From positions 1 through 64,000 of the forward strand of contig CAZOOZ010000012.1 in assembly GCA_964581565.1 (NCBI GenBank): DNA of 64,000 nucleotides, written 5' to 3'. The stretch's first letter is position 1. Each line of letters begins with the position of its first letter. The notes under the pieces are model-generated. The model ran no database searches and was not told the origin of the DNA. It was given only the letters and a program-made list of their open reading frames with translations. Shown piece after piece: positions 16,966 to 25,744 of the stretch. The DNA is from UBA1433 sp964581565 (lineage in GTDB: Bacteria; Bacillota; Clostridia; Eubacteriales; UBA1433). Made by a program: the position numbers and the translations under genes.

Positions 16966-18096
16966 GTGAATTTGTCAACCAATGTAACATTAAATGCATA
17001 TTCAATCATAATTCTAGTTGTGGTTATGTTTTATTCGTCTAAAAACAAAGAGGAGGACTCGCTGCAATACAAGCTTTTTACGGTCATGATGTATGTGACA
17101 GTGCTTATGTTGGTGCTCGATATACTCGGGAGGCTCGACGGGAATGCACATGCAATATACAGTCCGGCAAACCATATTGGGAATTTTTTGGGATTTACAT
17201 TGAGTCCTCTATTGCCGTCGCTTTGGGTGATGTATGTCTATACGCAAGTATTTCATGACAATCAAATAAATAAAAAATTACTGTTTAGTTTGATTATCAT
17301 AAACGGCGCTGTTATTTTATTTGTTATTTGTTCACAATTTTTTGGCTGGATCTACACAATCAGCGCGGATAACATTTATAAAAGAGGGCCGTTTTTTATG
17401 GCTCCTGTTGCAATCGCCGTGTTGCTTCTGCTGGTGGCTGATGCTATGATTGCAATCAATAAAAAGAAAATTGATAAAAAATATTACAATGCATTGTTGT
17501 TCTTTACGATACCTCCTTTTCTATGTGTGATTTTACAATCAATGATCTACGGTATCTCTTTCATTTATAACGGGGTTGTTATTTCTATAGTGGTTGTATA
17601 TTTGAACATACAAAACCGCAGTATTCATACAGATTATCTGACAGGTATCGGCAACCGCAAGAAGCTTGATGCTTATTTAAAGGAAAAAATTGCTTCATGT
17701 GTGTACGGACATTCTTTTTCCGCAATTTTAGTGGATATAGATAATTTTAAGGCAATCAATGACACTTTTGGTCATACAGTCGGGGATAATGCGCTGGATG
17801 AAACTGTAAAACTTCTTAAAAGCTGCCTTAGAAAATCGGATTTTATTGCTCGTTTCGGTGGTGATGAATTTTTTATTGTGCTTGATATAGATAATGCGAC
17901 TGATTTGAACGCAATGGTTCTGCGCATTGAAAACAACTTAAGAGAGTTTAATAATACGGGGAATAATTCATACAGCATTGAACTGAGCATGGGCTACGCG
18001 GTATACGATACCACTGCACATATGGAAAATAATAATTTTATAAAATATATAGATACTTTAATGTACGAAAATAAACGATTCAATAAAAAGAACTAA
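16966..18096 (+). CDS. membrane diguanylate cyclase (GGDEF)
   Basis: 376 residues, GTG start. About seven hydrophobic helices fill residues 8-215, followed by a GGDEF domain beginning TDYLTGIGNRKKLD. The active-site loop is an intact GGDEF (RFGGDEF near residue 297), and RKSD five residues upstream is an RxxD product-inhibition site. It should make c-di-GMP from GTP at the inner face of the membrane and be feedback-inhibited. It lies 79 bases after the subtilase, so it can directly feed the riboswitch that controls the protease. No EAL or HD-GYP phosphodiesterase is in the window. Confidence 0.92.
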   Translation: MNLSTNVTLNAYSIIILVVVMFYSSKNKEEDSLQYKLFTVMMYVTVLMLVLDILGRLDGNAHAIYSPANHIGNFLGFTLSPLLPSLWVMYVYTQVFHDNQINKKLLFSLIIINGAVILFVICSQFFGWIYTISADNIYKRGPFFMAPVAIAVLLLLVADAMIAINKKKIDKKYYNALLFFTIPPFLCVILQSMIYGISFIYNGVVISIVVVYLNIQNRSIHTDYLTGIGNRKKLDAYLKEKIASCVYGHSFSAILVDIDNFKAINDTFGHTVGDNALDETVKLLKSCLRKSDFIARFGGDEFFIVLDIDNATDLNAMVLRIENNLREFNNTGNNSYSIELSMGYAVYDTTAHMENNNFIKYIDTLMYENKRFNKKN

Positions 18097-18210
18097 AACA
18101 ACAACCATTTATTTATGTTATTACAATATCGATACTAATCACATATGAATATTGATATTGTATGCGTTGCACTTTTAATATGACAAAAGTAATTTTAACG
18201 GAGAAGAAGC

Positions 18211-19014
18211 ATGAAAAAGCAGAGACATTCGATGATTCATTACATATCGGCCGCGGCATTATTGGCTATGCTTTTTATTCATGTTTTTGCAAATATGCTT
18301 CCATTAAACAAAATTACGACTTCACAAGCATCTGATCTTTATTTTAATCTTTTTACGCCGGCAAGACTTACATCGTTCATAGAGGTCGTTATTTATATTT
18401 TATTTGCGGCATATATATTGTATCAATTTGGGTTTTTAAAAAAAGGTGTTGAATCGATAGATGCTGTTACGGCAAAAAAAATAGAAATGTATTTTATAAT
18501 AGCTGCGTTTGTCAATATACTATGGACTTTTGCATGGCATTACGGAAAAATCGCTTTGTCAATGGGTTTGATTGCCACTGTCATGATGTGTATGAGCATC
18601 ATCGGTTGGAAAATACACAAGCAAGAATTAACTGTGAGGGAAAAGATTTTTGTAAAGCTTCCTTTCAGCATTTTTTTCAGTTGCACTACTGTGGCCGCCA
18701 TTGCGAATATTACAACATTTTTAGTTGGCGTTGACTGGGGTAGTTTTGAGCTCTCACGGGAAGTGTGGACTGTGATCGGTATATCAATCGGCATGCTTGT
18801 CGGTTCTGCAGTGATTGTAATCAATAAGGATATTGCTTACGGTATGGGGTTGCTTTGGGCATATGTGGGCATATTAGTGAAGCATATTTCCGTATTCGGC
18901 TTTGCCGGAAAATATCCTCTGATCATTAATACAGTAAATGTCTGCATTATTTTGATCGTTGTTTTTCAGGCGCATGTTTTCTTTTCAAGCAGAGTGAAAG
19001 AAATGCGCCGGTAA
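18211..19014 (+). CDS. TspO/MBR-like membrane protein, copy 1
   Basis: 267 residues with about seven hydrophobic segments and a weak TspO-like pattern (ANMLPLNKITTSQASDLYFN, then F..AYILYQFG). Copy 2 at 19224-20036 is a clear paralogue with the same signature. Members of this Firmicute group are annotated as tryptophan-rich sensory proteins, but ligand binding has not been shown for them to my knowledge. Here the expected FSIWG Trp is replaced (LTSFIEV), so copy 1 looks more divergent. AGGAGAAGAAGC-like purines precede the ATG (GGAGAAG). Confidence 0.65.
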   Translation: MKKQRHSMIHYISAAALLAMLFIHVFANMLPLNKITTSQASDLYFNLFTPARLTSFIEVVIYILFAAYILYQFGFLKKGVESIDAVTAKKIEMYFIIAAFVNILWTFAWHYGKIALSMGLIATVMMCMSIIGWKIHKQELTVREKIFVKLPFSIFFSCTTVAAIANITTFLVGVDWGSFELSREVWTVIGISIGMLVGSAVIVINKDIAYGMGLLWAYVGILVKHISVFGFAGKYPLIINTVNVCIILIVVFQAHVFFSSRVKEMRR

Positions 19015-19223
19015 AAACTTGCCCGCTCAATATCCTTCTTTTTCCTTGTTTGTTTTGGTTATATACTTTATTAGTTCGATTTAAATTACTTTTAAAAATA
19101 TATAAAATTTATTTATATTTAAAACACTGATTAATTTTGAGTTGAGATTTCAAAGACAATGCGTTATAATTATATTGAAATAAACGTTTACATGAAAGCC
19201 TATGTCAAAGGAGGATGGTACCG

Positions 19224-20036
19224 ATGAATAAAAAGTCAAAAGAAAATATTCTAAAATTTACAGTGTTAATAACCTTTTTGATTATGCTGCTTGTCAATGC
19301 ATTGGCTAACTTGCTTCCGATCAACGGCATCACAACTGGGGAAGTCTCTGATGCATATGCGAATCTTTTTGCACCAGCCGCCGTCACTTTTTCGATTTGG
19401 GGTCTCATCTATCTTTTGCTTGCCGCATACACACTTTATTTATTCGGTCTTTTTAATGAAGAAAGAGAAAAGAGCCTGATACAGCTCAGGTCAATTTCAA
19501 TAAATTTTGCCGTCTCTTCCGTTGCGAATGCATTATGGATTTTTTCGTGGCATTACCGCATCATATGGCTTTCTGTGCTGCTCATGATTATCCTTCTTCT
19601 ATGCCTGGTACGCATAAATAAAATCAGTGGAAAATTAACTTTATCTGTAAAAGAAAAGTTTTTTATTAAGCTTCCTTTCAGTGTTTATTTTGGATGGATC
19701 ACGGTCGCAACAATTGCAAATGTCACTGCGTTTTTAGTGAGCCTTGGATGGGGAGGATTTGGATTGCCCGAATCTTTTTGGACTGTTATAATGATTATTA
19801 TCGGTACTTTGATCGGCAACGGAGTTATTTTAAGGCACAAAGACATGGCATACGGATTGGTATTGGTATGGGCTTATATCGGTATATTAATAAAACACCT
19901 GTCAAACTACGGATTTGCAGGAGAATATCCTTCGGTAATCGTGGCAACCAGTTTTTGCATTGTTGTTATACTGCTTGATATAACTTATATGTTGCTGTCA
20001 AAACATAAAAAAATAAAATTGGATACAAGGCCATGA
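19224..20036 (+). CDS. TspO/MBR-like membrane protein, copy 2
   Basis: 270 residues with about seven TM helices. NLLPINGITTGEVSDAYAN and FSIWGLIYLLLAAY are the family signature, and both match copy 1 just upstream, indicating a tandem duplication. The first ATG at 19215 touches the AGGAGG site, so the ATG at 19224, nine bases downstream of it, is preferred. The nitroreductase gene follows after 35 bases and may be co-transcribed. Confidence 0.75.
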   Translation: MNKKSKENILKFTVLITFLIMLLVNALANLLPINGITTGEVSDAYANLFAPAAVTFSIWGLIYLLLAAYTLYLFGLFNEEREKSLIQLRSISINFAVSSVANALWIFSWHYRIIWLSVLLMIILLLCLVRINKISGKLTLSVKEKFFIKLPFSVYFGWITVATIANVTAFLVSLGWGGFGLPESFWTVIMIIIGTLIGNGVILRHKDMAYGLVLVWAYIGILIKHLSNYGFAGEYPSVIVATSFCIVVILLDITYMLLSKHKKIKLDTRP

Positions 20037-20071
20037 CATTATATAATAGTATGGACTGAAAGGAGAGGCTC

Positions 20072-20914
20072 ATGGAATTTTCACATTCAATCATTGAAAT
20101 CATAAAGAAAAGAAAATCTGTTCGAACATATTTGGACTGTGCTATCGATGAGGCGCTCATAAGCAAACTAGAAGATGCTGTTACAGAGGTTAACGAACAG
20201 ATGAAATGCAAAGGGCGTATTGCACTGCTGAAAGGTTTTGGCAATGATGCCGGCGTGCCGCAAAAGCTCGGCACATACGGGTTTATTACCGGAGCGAAAA
20301 CGTTTCTTATCGGCATTATAGATAAAGAAGAGAACAATGCGCTTGAATTTGGCTATTGGTTTGAAAAAATAATTCTGCATGCCACCGATTTGAACCTTGG
20401 CACCTGCTGGCTTGGAGGTACTTTTAAAAGAGATGATTTTATAAAAGCGGCAGAGCTGAAAGACGGTGAAGTTATTGCCGTTGTTTCTCCCGTAGGCAAA
20501 CCGAAGGAAAAGAAAAGAGTGCTGGAATCTGCCATGCGGGCAGCTGTCGGCGCCGACAAAAGAAAGCTATGGCCGCAGTTGTTTTTTGAAAGCACCTGCA
20601 TGAAACCCTTGCTTACATATCAGGCGGGAGCATATGAACAAGCTTTGGAGATGGTGCGGCTCTCTCCTTCGGCGTCCAATAAGCAGCCTTGGCGTGTTTT
20701 ATTAAAAGATAATGCATATCATTTCTTTTTATGCAAAACAAAGGGCTATCCGCAAAGCATTTATGATATGCAAAAAAACGATATCGGTATTGCGATGTGC
20801 CACTTCGAACTCACCGCAAAAGAGCTAGGATTAAGGGGAAGCTGGAAAGAAATAAAGGATATTGAGGCATCGGAAGTGCTTGAATATATGATCTCATGGC
20901 TCACAGAGGAGTAA
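20072..20914 (+). CDS. nitroreductase-family flavoprotein
   Basis: 280 residues. The N-terminus (IIKKRKSVRTY) is the FMN-binding RxSxR-like start of the family. EFGYWFEKIILHATDLNLGTCWLGG matches the central helix and turn, and SPSASNKQPWRV is a second FMN/substrate segment. The order of motifs, with a duplicated-looking second half, matches the putative TM nitroreductase (TM1586-like) subgroup. Probably an NAD(P)H-dependent flavin oxidoreductase in the cytoplasm; substrate unknown. AGGAGAG precedes the ATG and a terminator follows. Confidence 0.82.
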   Translation: MEFSHSIIEIIKKRKSVRTYLDCAIDEALISKLEDAVTEVNEQMKCKGRIALLKGFGNDAGVPQKLGTYGFITGAKTFLIGIIDKEENNALEFGYWFEKIILHATDLNLGTCWLGGTFKRDDFIKAAELKDGEVIAVVSPVGKPKEKKRVLESAMRAAVGADKRKLWPQLFFESTCMKPLLTYQAGAYEQALEMVRLSPSASNKQPWRVLLKDNAYHFFLCKTKGYPQSIYDMQKNDIGIAMCHFELTAKELGLRGSWKEIKDIEASEVLEYMISWLTEE

Positions 20915-20925
20915 ATAGATATAAG

Positions 20926-20953
20926 AAAGAGGGGGGCGACCCCTCTTTTTTTA
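20926..20953 (+). terminator. intrinsic terminator after the nitroreductase
   Basis: AAGAGGGG and CCCCTCTT form a GC-rich stem followed by TTTTTTT. Confidence 0.85.
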
Positions 20954-20973
20954 TTTGCAATATAATTTGCTTT

Positions 20974-21450
20974 TTATTCATCACTTCCGTACTGCTGTTC
21001 ATAAAGTTTTCTTTTGCGTTGCACCAATTTGCCCATTATGGCGGACAAGGCGAAGATGGCAATAAATATAGCTATAAAAAGAATAAGTGTTATCAGCAGC
21101 AGCATGCCTATAGCATCTTTAAAATAATCATTGTTTGCATATTTCGATATGGCAAATAAAACAGCAAAGACAGCAGAGCCAGACAGGGAAGCAAACAGAT
21201 AGGTTTTCATAGACGGTTCCGTGTAATAATCCCATACGCCTTTCTTTACACTGCCGATCAAGACGCCCACGCACATAATCATAAATGTAATCCACTCGGC
21301 AGCAAATTGCTTAAAAGGAACCTCGAGAATGATGCTTTGCACAATAATGCTGATGCAAAGTGCCCAGAAAGCAATCCAAAAGCAGACATGCTCAATTTTT
21401 AAAAGTTCCAGTTCCTGCCGTTCATCAACTATTTTTTTTATCTTTTTCAT
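20974..21450 (-). CDS. four-TM membrane protein paired with an XRE regulator
   Basis: 158 residues with four hydrophobic helices. A cytoplasmic N-terminus carries the short motif DERQELELLK and the C-terminus is charged. This resembles the DUF6773-like membrane proteins that sit beside small XRE regulators in many Firmicutes. It overlaps the regulator gene by about 25 bases, so the two are translationally coupled. The frame extends to 21477, but GGAGG sits about nine bases before the ATG at 21450. Role unknown; a sensor or target of the regulator is an inference. Confidence 0.75.
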   Translation of the reverse strand: MKKIKKIVDERQELELLKIEHVCFWIAFWALCISIIVQSIILEVPFKQFAAEWITFMIMCVGVLIGSVKKGVWDYYTEPSMKTYLFASLSGSAVFAVLFAISKYANNDYFKDAIGMLLLITLILFIAIFIAIFALSAIMGKLVQRKRKLYEQQYGSDE

Positions 21451-21649
21451 CTTGTATCTCCTCCCAAAATAAGTCATTCAGTGTTTGATGCAGAGCGTTG
21501 CAGATCGATATGCAAAGCTGCAGCGACGGATTAAATTTACCCGCTTCGATCATGCCGATGGTCTGCCTTGTGACACCGACTAAATCAGCAAGCTGCTGCT
21601 GGGATAAATCTTTCTCTATTCGTGCAAGTTTAAGTTTTTTATTTTTCAT
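21425..21649 (-). CDS. small XRE-family transcriptional regulator
   Basis: 74 residues, almost entirely an HTH_3 domain (DLSQQQLADLVGVTRQTI, then IEAGKFNPSLQL). This short YozG-like type commonly precedes a membrane protein gene, as here. It probably represses its own two-gene operon. GGAGAAATCG lies before the ATG. Confidence 0.88.
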   Translation of the reverse strand: MKNKKLKLARIEKDLSQQQLADLVGVTRQTIGMIEAGKFNPSLQLCISICNALHQTLNDLFWEEIQDEKDKKNS

Positions 21650-21879
21650 ACGATTTCTCCTGATGAAAACATTGTACTATATATTATATTAAATGTAAAG
21701 TATATATTGCATACTGTTAAATAAAATTAACTAAAATGTAGAAATGTTTATATTTGGTTAAAAATTTATAATTTGCTAGTGTTAAGGTAGAGATGGATCA
21801 TCGTTAGTTAAAGGAAAATTATTGATTGGACGCATTAATCAAAGTACTTTGAAAAGCTGAAAAGATTAACTTAAATACT
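21650..21879. other. non-coding stretch
   Basis: Contains the presumed promoter of the XRE pair (TATATTATA-rich). Nothing else was recognised. Confidence 0.4.
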
Positions 21880-21910
21880 TACACCACTTTGCCTAAGGCA
21901 AAGTGGTGTA
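21880..21910 (-). terminator. 15-bp perfect palindrome downstream of mntH
   Basis: TACACCACTTTGCCT and its exact complement flank one central base. It lies 50 bases past the mntH stop. There is no T-run, so it may be a 3' stabilising hairpin rather than a classical terminator. Confidence 0.5.
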
Positions 21911-21959
21911 TAAACAGGTAAGGCAATTTTATTATATTTCAACAATTTGAAGATGATTC

Positions 21960-23297
21960 CTAAACTTTGCCCGTAAAGGTCAGATATAAAAGCAGCACAT
22001 TAAGCGCAATAATGATCGCTGCAATGATCACGCCGATAATATTTGTGGCAGACTTATTGACAAAATCTCCCATGTAGCGTCTTTTACTTGTAATGATGAG
22101 CATCGGGATAATTGCCGCAGGAAGCGCAAAACTCAGACTCACCTGACTCAGCACAAGCGCTTTCATCGGGTTGATGCCAATAAGGATAACGACGGCACCC
22201 GGCAGCATGGTTATAAATCTACGCAAATTGAGCGGGATCTTGTAATCAACAAAACCATCCATCACCGTCTCACCCGCCATTGCGCCTACGGCGGAAGAGG
22301 AAAGCCCGGAAGCAAGCAGAGCAATGCCGAATGCACCGGCAGAAAGGCTGCCGAGCAGCGGTTCAAGAGAGCGGTGCGCCACTTCGATGGAATCCACGGC
22401 CAGACCACGACTGAAAAACACGGAAGCAGAAACGATAACCATAGCAGCGTTGACGATAAAGGCAATATTCATGGCAATGACCACATCGATTTTTTCCATG
22501 CGCAGGTGATTTTTTTTCTCTTCAAGACTCATCTTGTGATTGCGTGACTGCACAAGTTGGGAATGCAGATAAATGACATGCGGCATTACAGTTGCGCCGA
22601 GCATGCCCGCGGCGATGAGCACGGCCTGCCCGTTTGGCAGACTGGGCAGCAGTGTATGAAGCGCCACCTGCGGCCAGTCGGGCTTTGATAAAAACAATTC
22701 AATGATATAGGCGCCGCAGATGATGGCAATTAAAATACTGATGATGATTTCCACGACGCGCTGACCATATTTTTGTAAATAGATGATGCCATAAGTGATG
22801 AGCGCGATGATGAGCACCGCGATTTTTAACGGGATGCCAAACAATAGATACAGCCCCAGCACGCCGCCGATGAATTCTGCCATGGTGGTTGCCATTGCGG
22901 CAAGTATCGCTACAAAATAAAAGATACGGTTCGTGTTTACGCCAAAGACTTCTTTGCACATTTGAGGTAAATTTTTACCTGTGGCAATACCAAGTTTTGC
23001 CGACTGGATCTGTAAAAAAATTGCCATAATATTCGACCACAAAATAACCCACACGAGATTGTAATTGAAAATTGCTCCGCCGCTGATGTTTGTGGCAAAG
23101 TTGCCGGGGTCCACATAGGCAACGCTGACGATGAAAGCCGGGCCTAAAAATTGAAATAAATGTTTGAGTCTATATTTTACACTGCTTTTGGCAGCGCCGT
23201 TTTTATTGATCAGATGAAAAGTATTCGGTTCACAGATAACTTCTTTGCTTTGCAACAGCAACACACCTCTTTTGCAATTAGTTGTAAATAACTTCAT
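21960..23297 (-). CDS. mntH: NRAMP-family manganese transporter
   Basis: 445 residues with about eleven TM helices. The metal site DPGN in TM1 (AYVDPGNFATN) and the TM6 region AGMLGATVMPHVIYLHS (MPH motif) are intact, as required for proton-coupled Mn2+/Fe2+ uptake. It is divergent from mntR, with a DtxR-type palindrome in between, so manganese repression is likely. The ATG at 23297 lacks a ribosome site. A TTG near residue 15, ten bases after AGAGG, would also start a normal protein, so the first 14 residues are uncertain. Confidence 0.92.
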   Translation of the reverse strand: MKLFTTNCKRGVLLLQSKEVICEPNTFHLINKNGAAKSSVKYRLKHLFQFLGPAFIVSVAYVDPGNFATNISGGAIFNYNLVWVILWSNIMAIFLQIQSAKLGIATGKNLPQMCKEVFGVNTNRIFYFVAILAAMATTMAEFIGGVLGLYLLFGIPLKIAVLIIALITYGIIYLQKYGQRVVEIIISILIAIICGAYIIELFLSKPDWPQVALHTLLPSLPNGQAVLIAAGMLGATVMPHVIYLHSQLVQSRNHKMSLEEKKNHLRMEKIDVVIAMNIAFIVNAAMVIVSASVFFSRGLAVDSIEVAHRSLEPLLGSLSAGAFGIALLASGLSSSAVGAMAGETVMDGFVDYKIPLNLRRFITMLPGAVVILIGINPMKALVLSQVSLSFALPAAIIPMLIITSKRRYMGDFVNKSATNIIGVIIAAIIIALNVLLLYLTFTGKV

Positions 23298-23312
23298 TAC
23301 TTACAGATAAAA

Positions 23313-23332
23313 AACTTAGTCTATGCTAAGTT
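23313..23332. promoter_or_regulatory. likely MntR/DtxR operator
   Basis: AACTTAG and CTAAGTT form an inverted repeat with a six-base spacer, just upstream of mntH and between it and mntR. The TTAG/CTAA halves resemble DtxR-family operators. Confidence 0.55.
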
Positions 23333-23438
23333 CTCTTACAAAATATGATGTTTTTTAAGCAATGTTACATAATTCGGCTATTTTTTTTTAGCATTTTGCA
23401 TACGTATTAAGTAGTATAAAAAGGCAGGTTAGTTATAT

Positions 23439-23960
23439 ATGGATGAAAAAGATAATTTTCATACTTTTAATGAATATATGAAAAAGCAGGAAAGCACACT
23501 GACGGCGTCAATGGAAGATTATTTGGAAATGCTGTACCGGCTTTCGATGAAAACAGGTTTTATCCGTATCCATGAGCTGGCGCAGGCACTTCATGTGCAG
23601 CCGCCTTCCGCCACAAAAATGGTTCAGAGGCTGGCGAAGCTCGGCTATGTCAAGTATGAAAAATACGGCTTTATCACGCTGGAAGAGAAAGGCATGCAAA
23701 CGGGCAGGCAGCTTATAGACCGTCACAACACGATCGAGGATTTACTGCGTGTGCTCGGCATAGCAGAGAAAAACCTCTTGATGGAAACGGAAAAAGTGGA
23801 GCACACACTCAGTGAAGAGACAATAGAGCACATTGAAGAATTCAATGAATTCATCGCGGGAAACAGCGATGTTGCGCTGCGCTTTCAAGCGTACAGGGAT
23901 TTAAAGAAAGCGAATAAAAATACGCAGGATGTCAAAAAAAGTAAAAATAACAATAAATAG
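23439..23960 (+). CDS. mntR: manganese-dependent regulator, DtxR/MntR family
   Basis: 173 residues. The winged HTH is at about residues 25-90 (MEDYLEMLYRLS, then IHELAQALHVQPPSATKMVQRL). A dimerisation region with metal ligands follows (ETEKVEHTLSEETIEHIEEF). There is no C-terminal SH3 domain, as in MntR. MntR binds Mn2+ and represses uptake genes, and the divergent mntH is the expected target. The tail is rich in Asn and Lys. Confidence 0.88.
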   Translation: MDEKDNFHTFNEYMKKQESTLTASMEDYLEMLYRLSMKTGFIRIHELAQALHVQPPSATKMVQRLAKLGYVKYEKYGFITLEEKGMQTGRQLIDRHNTIEDLLRVLGIAEKNLLMETEKVEHTLSEETIEHIEEFNEFIAGNSDVALRFQAYRDLKKANKNTQDVKKSKNNNK

Positions 23961-23984
23961 AGATTCTGACAGTTTATATTTTTA

Positions 23985-24022
23985 ATATATAAAAATGCTA
24001 TCTGCGTAGATGCAGACAGCAT
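23985..24022 (-). terminator. intrinsic terminator after hisC
   Basis: On the minus strand ATGCTGTCTGC pairs with GCAGATAGCAT (one G-U), followed by TTTTTATATATT. Confidence 0.75.
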
Positions 24023-24047
24023 TAAAGAGTTCTTTATATATTTAACG

Positions 24048-25103
24048 TTAAACTGTAATAAGCTTCTTTAATGTTTCCAAAAGCGTATCCATCTCTTGAG
24101 CGGTGCCAATCGTGATACGCAGAAAATTATCGATACGGGGTTTGTTGAAATATCTCACCAAGATTCCGTTTTCTTTTAGCTTAATAAACAGATCTTTGGC
24201 AGGTATATCAGCATGTGAGGCAAAAACAAAATTCGCCTTTGAAGGAAGCACCGTAAAGCCGAGAGTTTGCATTGCTTCGCTAAAGGAACTGCGTATATCG
24301 ATTATTTTTTGGGTAATCTCTCTGTAATATGCCACATCTTCCAAGGCGGCTTTTGCCGAGGCGCAGGCGATCCGGTCAACGGGGTAGGAGTTGAAAGAGT
24401 CTTTAACGGCAATCAGTGTATCGATCAAATGCGGCTGCCCGAGCGCATAACCGATCCTCATACCGGCCAGAGAGTGTGACTTGCTGAATGTGCGCACCAC
24501 GATCAGATTTGGATATTGCCTGATAAACGGAGCCATGCTATCTGCCCCAAACGCCACATATGCCTCATCAACAATGACGACTTTATCTTTGTGATATTCC
24601 ACAAGCGCGCATATTTTATCCGTTGAAAGCGCTATGCCCGTGGGAGCATTGGGGTTGGCAAATATAACGCCGCCCGCAGGCTGAAGATAGTTGTCTATAT
24701 CGATCTCAAAAGATTTATTCAATGGTACTGTTTTTGTCGGGATTGAGTAAAAGCCGGCATATACAGGATAAAAGCTGTAAGTGATGTCGGGATAGAGCAG
24801 AGGAAAGTCATCGTCAAAGAAAGCATAAAAACAAAAAGAGAGCACTTCATCACTGCCGTTGCCGCAAAACACATAGCTTGTATCCAAGTCTTCGTGAGAG
24901 GCGATCGCCCTGCATAATTCACAGGAAAGAGGATCGGGATACAAGGACAGCGTTTTCGCCGCAGCCGCTATTTTGCTATAGATCGCATCAGAAGGCGGAT
25001 AGGCGTTTTCATTGGTATTGAGTTTGATATATTTTTTATCTTTCGGTTGTTCGCCCGCGATGTAGGGGGTGAGCGTGCGTGCACGCTTTGCTGCGTAATT
25101 CAT
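24048..25103 (-). CDS. hisC: histidinol-phosphate aminotransferase-like enzyme
   Basis: 351 residues, the standard length. This is a fold-type I PLP enzyme with NENAYPPS, the FCGNGSDEVL turn, ANPNAPTG, VDEAYV and the PLP-lysine motif TFSKSHSLAGMRIGY. In histidine biosynthesis it moves an amino group between glutamate and imidazole-acetol phosphate. No other his genes are nearby, so it could also act on aromatic amino acids. Orphan hisC copies with that role are known. Confidence 0.85.
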   Translation of the reverse strand: MNYAAKRARTLTPYIAGEQPKDKKYIKLNTNENAYPPSDAIYSKIAAAAKTLSLYPDPLSCELCRAIASHEDLDTSYVFCGNGSDEVLSFCFYAFFDDDFPLLYPDITYSFYPVYAGFYSIPTKTVPLNKSFEIDIDNYLQPAGGVIFANPNAPTGIALSTDKICALVEYHKDKVVIVDEAYVAFGADSMAPFIRQYPNLIVVRTFSKSHSLAGMRIGYALGQPHLIDTLIAVKDSFNSYPVDRIACASAKAALEDVAYYREITQKIIDIRSSFSEAMQTLGFTVLPSKANFVFASHADIPAKDLFIKLKENGILVRYFNKPRIDNFLRITIGTAQEMDTLLETLKKLITV

Positions 25104-25203
25104 TTTTTCATGCCTTTCAAAAAGATTATTAAAATTATAACATAAAACAGGTATAAAAAAAGTGTGAAGTTTTTATCGTTCACACAATGAAAGTCGCTGA
25201 AAA

Positions 25204-25719
25204 TTATTTAAAAACAGTACCGCAGTATTCGCAGGTTTTATTTTGCTTGTCGGTCGGGGCGCCGCATTGCGGGCAATGCGTTTTCGCAGGAGGTGTTTCT
25301 TTTTGTGCTTCTTCGCCGGATGCGCTGCCTGCCTTATAGCGTTCGATATTTTCTTTGCCCATAATGACTTTATCATTGCTGATGTCTATATATGTATCTT
25401 GCAGAGCGCCTTTATTGATCAGGCCTTTAATATCGTTGCGCACAAAATCTTCAGTGCGTGATACTGCTCTTGCGATCTGCGTAATTGAGTGAAGGTGTTC
25501 TTCTGAAATAAGCTGTTTATATTGTTTTATGCGTGCTTCTTTCATTGTCTTGTTTCCCTGGAATGCGAGGAAAAAGCCGATGGCCAATAAAGGAATCGTT
25601 AAAACAAACGCATCCGAACCTGTGTTCATAGTGCTGAAAAAAGCGGCAAATATTAGAATAAAGCCGATCATGTAAAGAATAGAGCCTTTGGGAAGAGTGG
25701 ACTTCGGTTTTTTATTCAT
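25204..25719 (-). CDS. membrane protein with C-terminal zinc ribbon, copy 3
   Basis: About 171 residues. Two TM helices (roughly 15-55) are followed by a winged-helix-like region (HSITQIARAVSRTEDFVRNDI, then LINKGALQDTYID) and a CPQCGAP...CEYCG zinc ribbon at the C-terminus. Two related genes of similar design lie directly upstream. The ATG at 25719 is favoured over 25728 because AAGGA is eight bases away. Probably the last gene of the XRE-SPFH operon, with a membrane or envelope-stress role as inference. Confidence 0.75.
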   Translation of the reverse strand: MNKKPKSTLPKGSILYMIGFILIFAAFFSTMNTGSDAFVLTIPLLAIGFFLAFQGNKTMKEARIKQYKQLISEEHLHSITQIARAVSRTEDFVRNDIKGLINKGALQDTYIDISNDKVIMGKENIERYKAGSASGEEAQKETPPAKTHCPQCGAPTDKQNKTCEYCGTVFK

Positions 25720-25744
25720 ATCATACATCCTTCATGCTTTTTAT

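Noticed and set aside
16966..18096. Inactive GGDEF (degenerate) receptor
   Set aside because: The GGDEF loop and the RxxD site are both intact, so it is called an active cyclase.
21880..21910. Operator of MntR downstream of mntH
   Set aside because: It lies after the gene and has no TTAG/CTAA halves; a 3' hairpin is more plausible.
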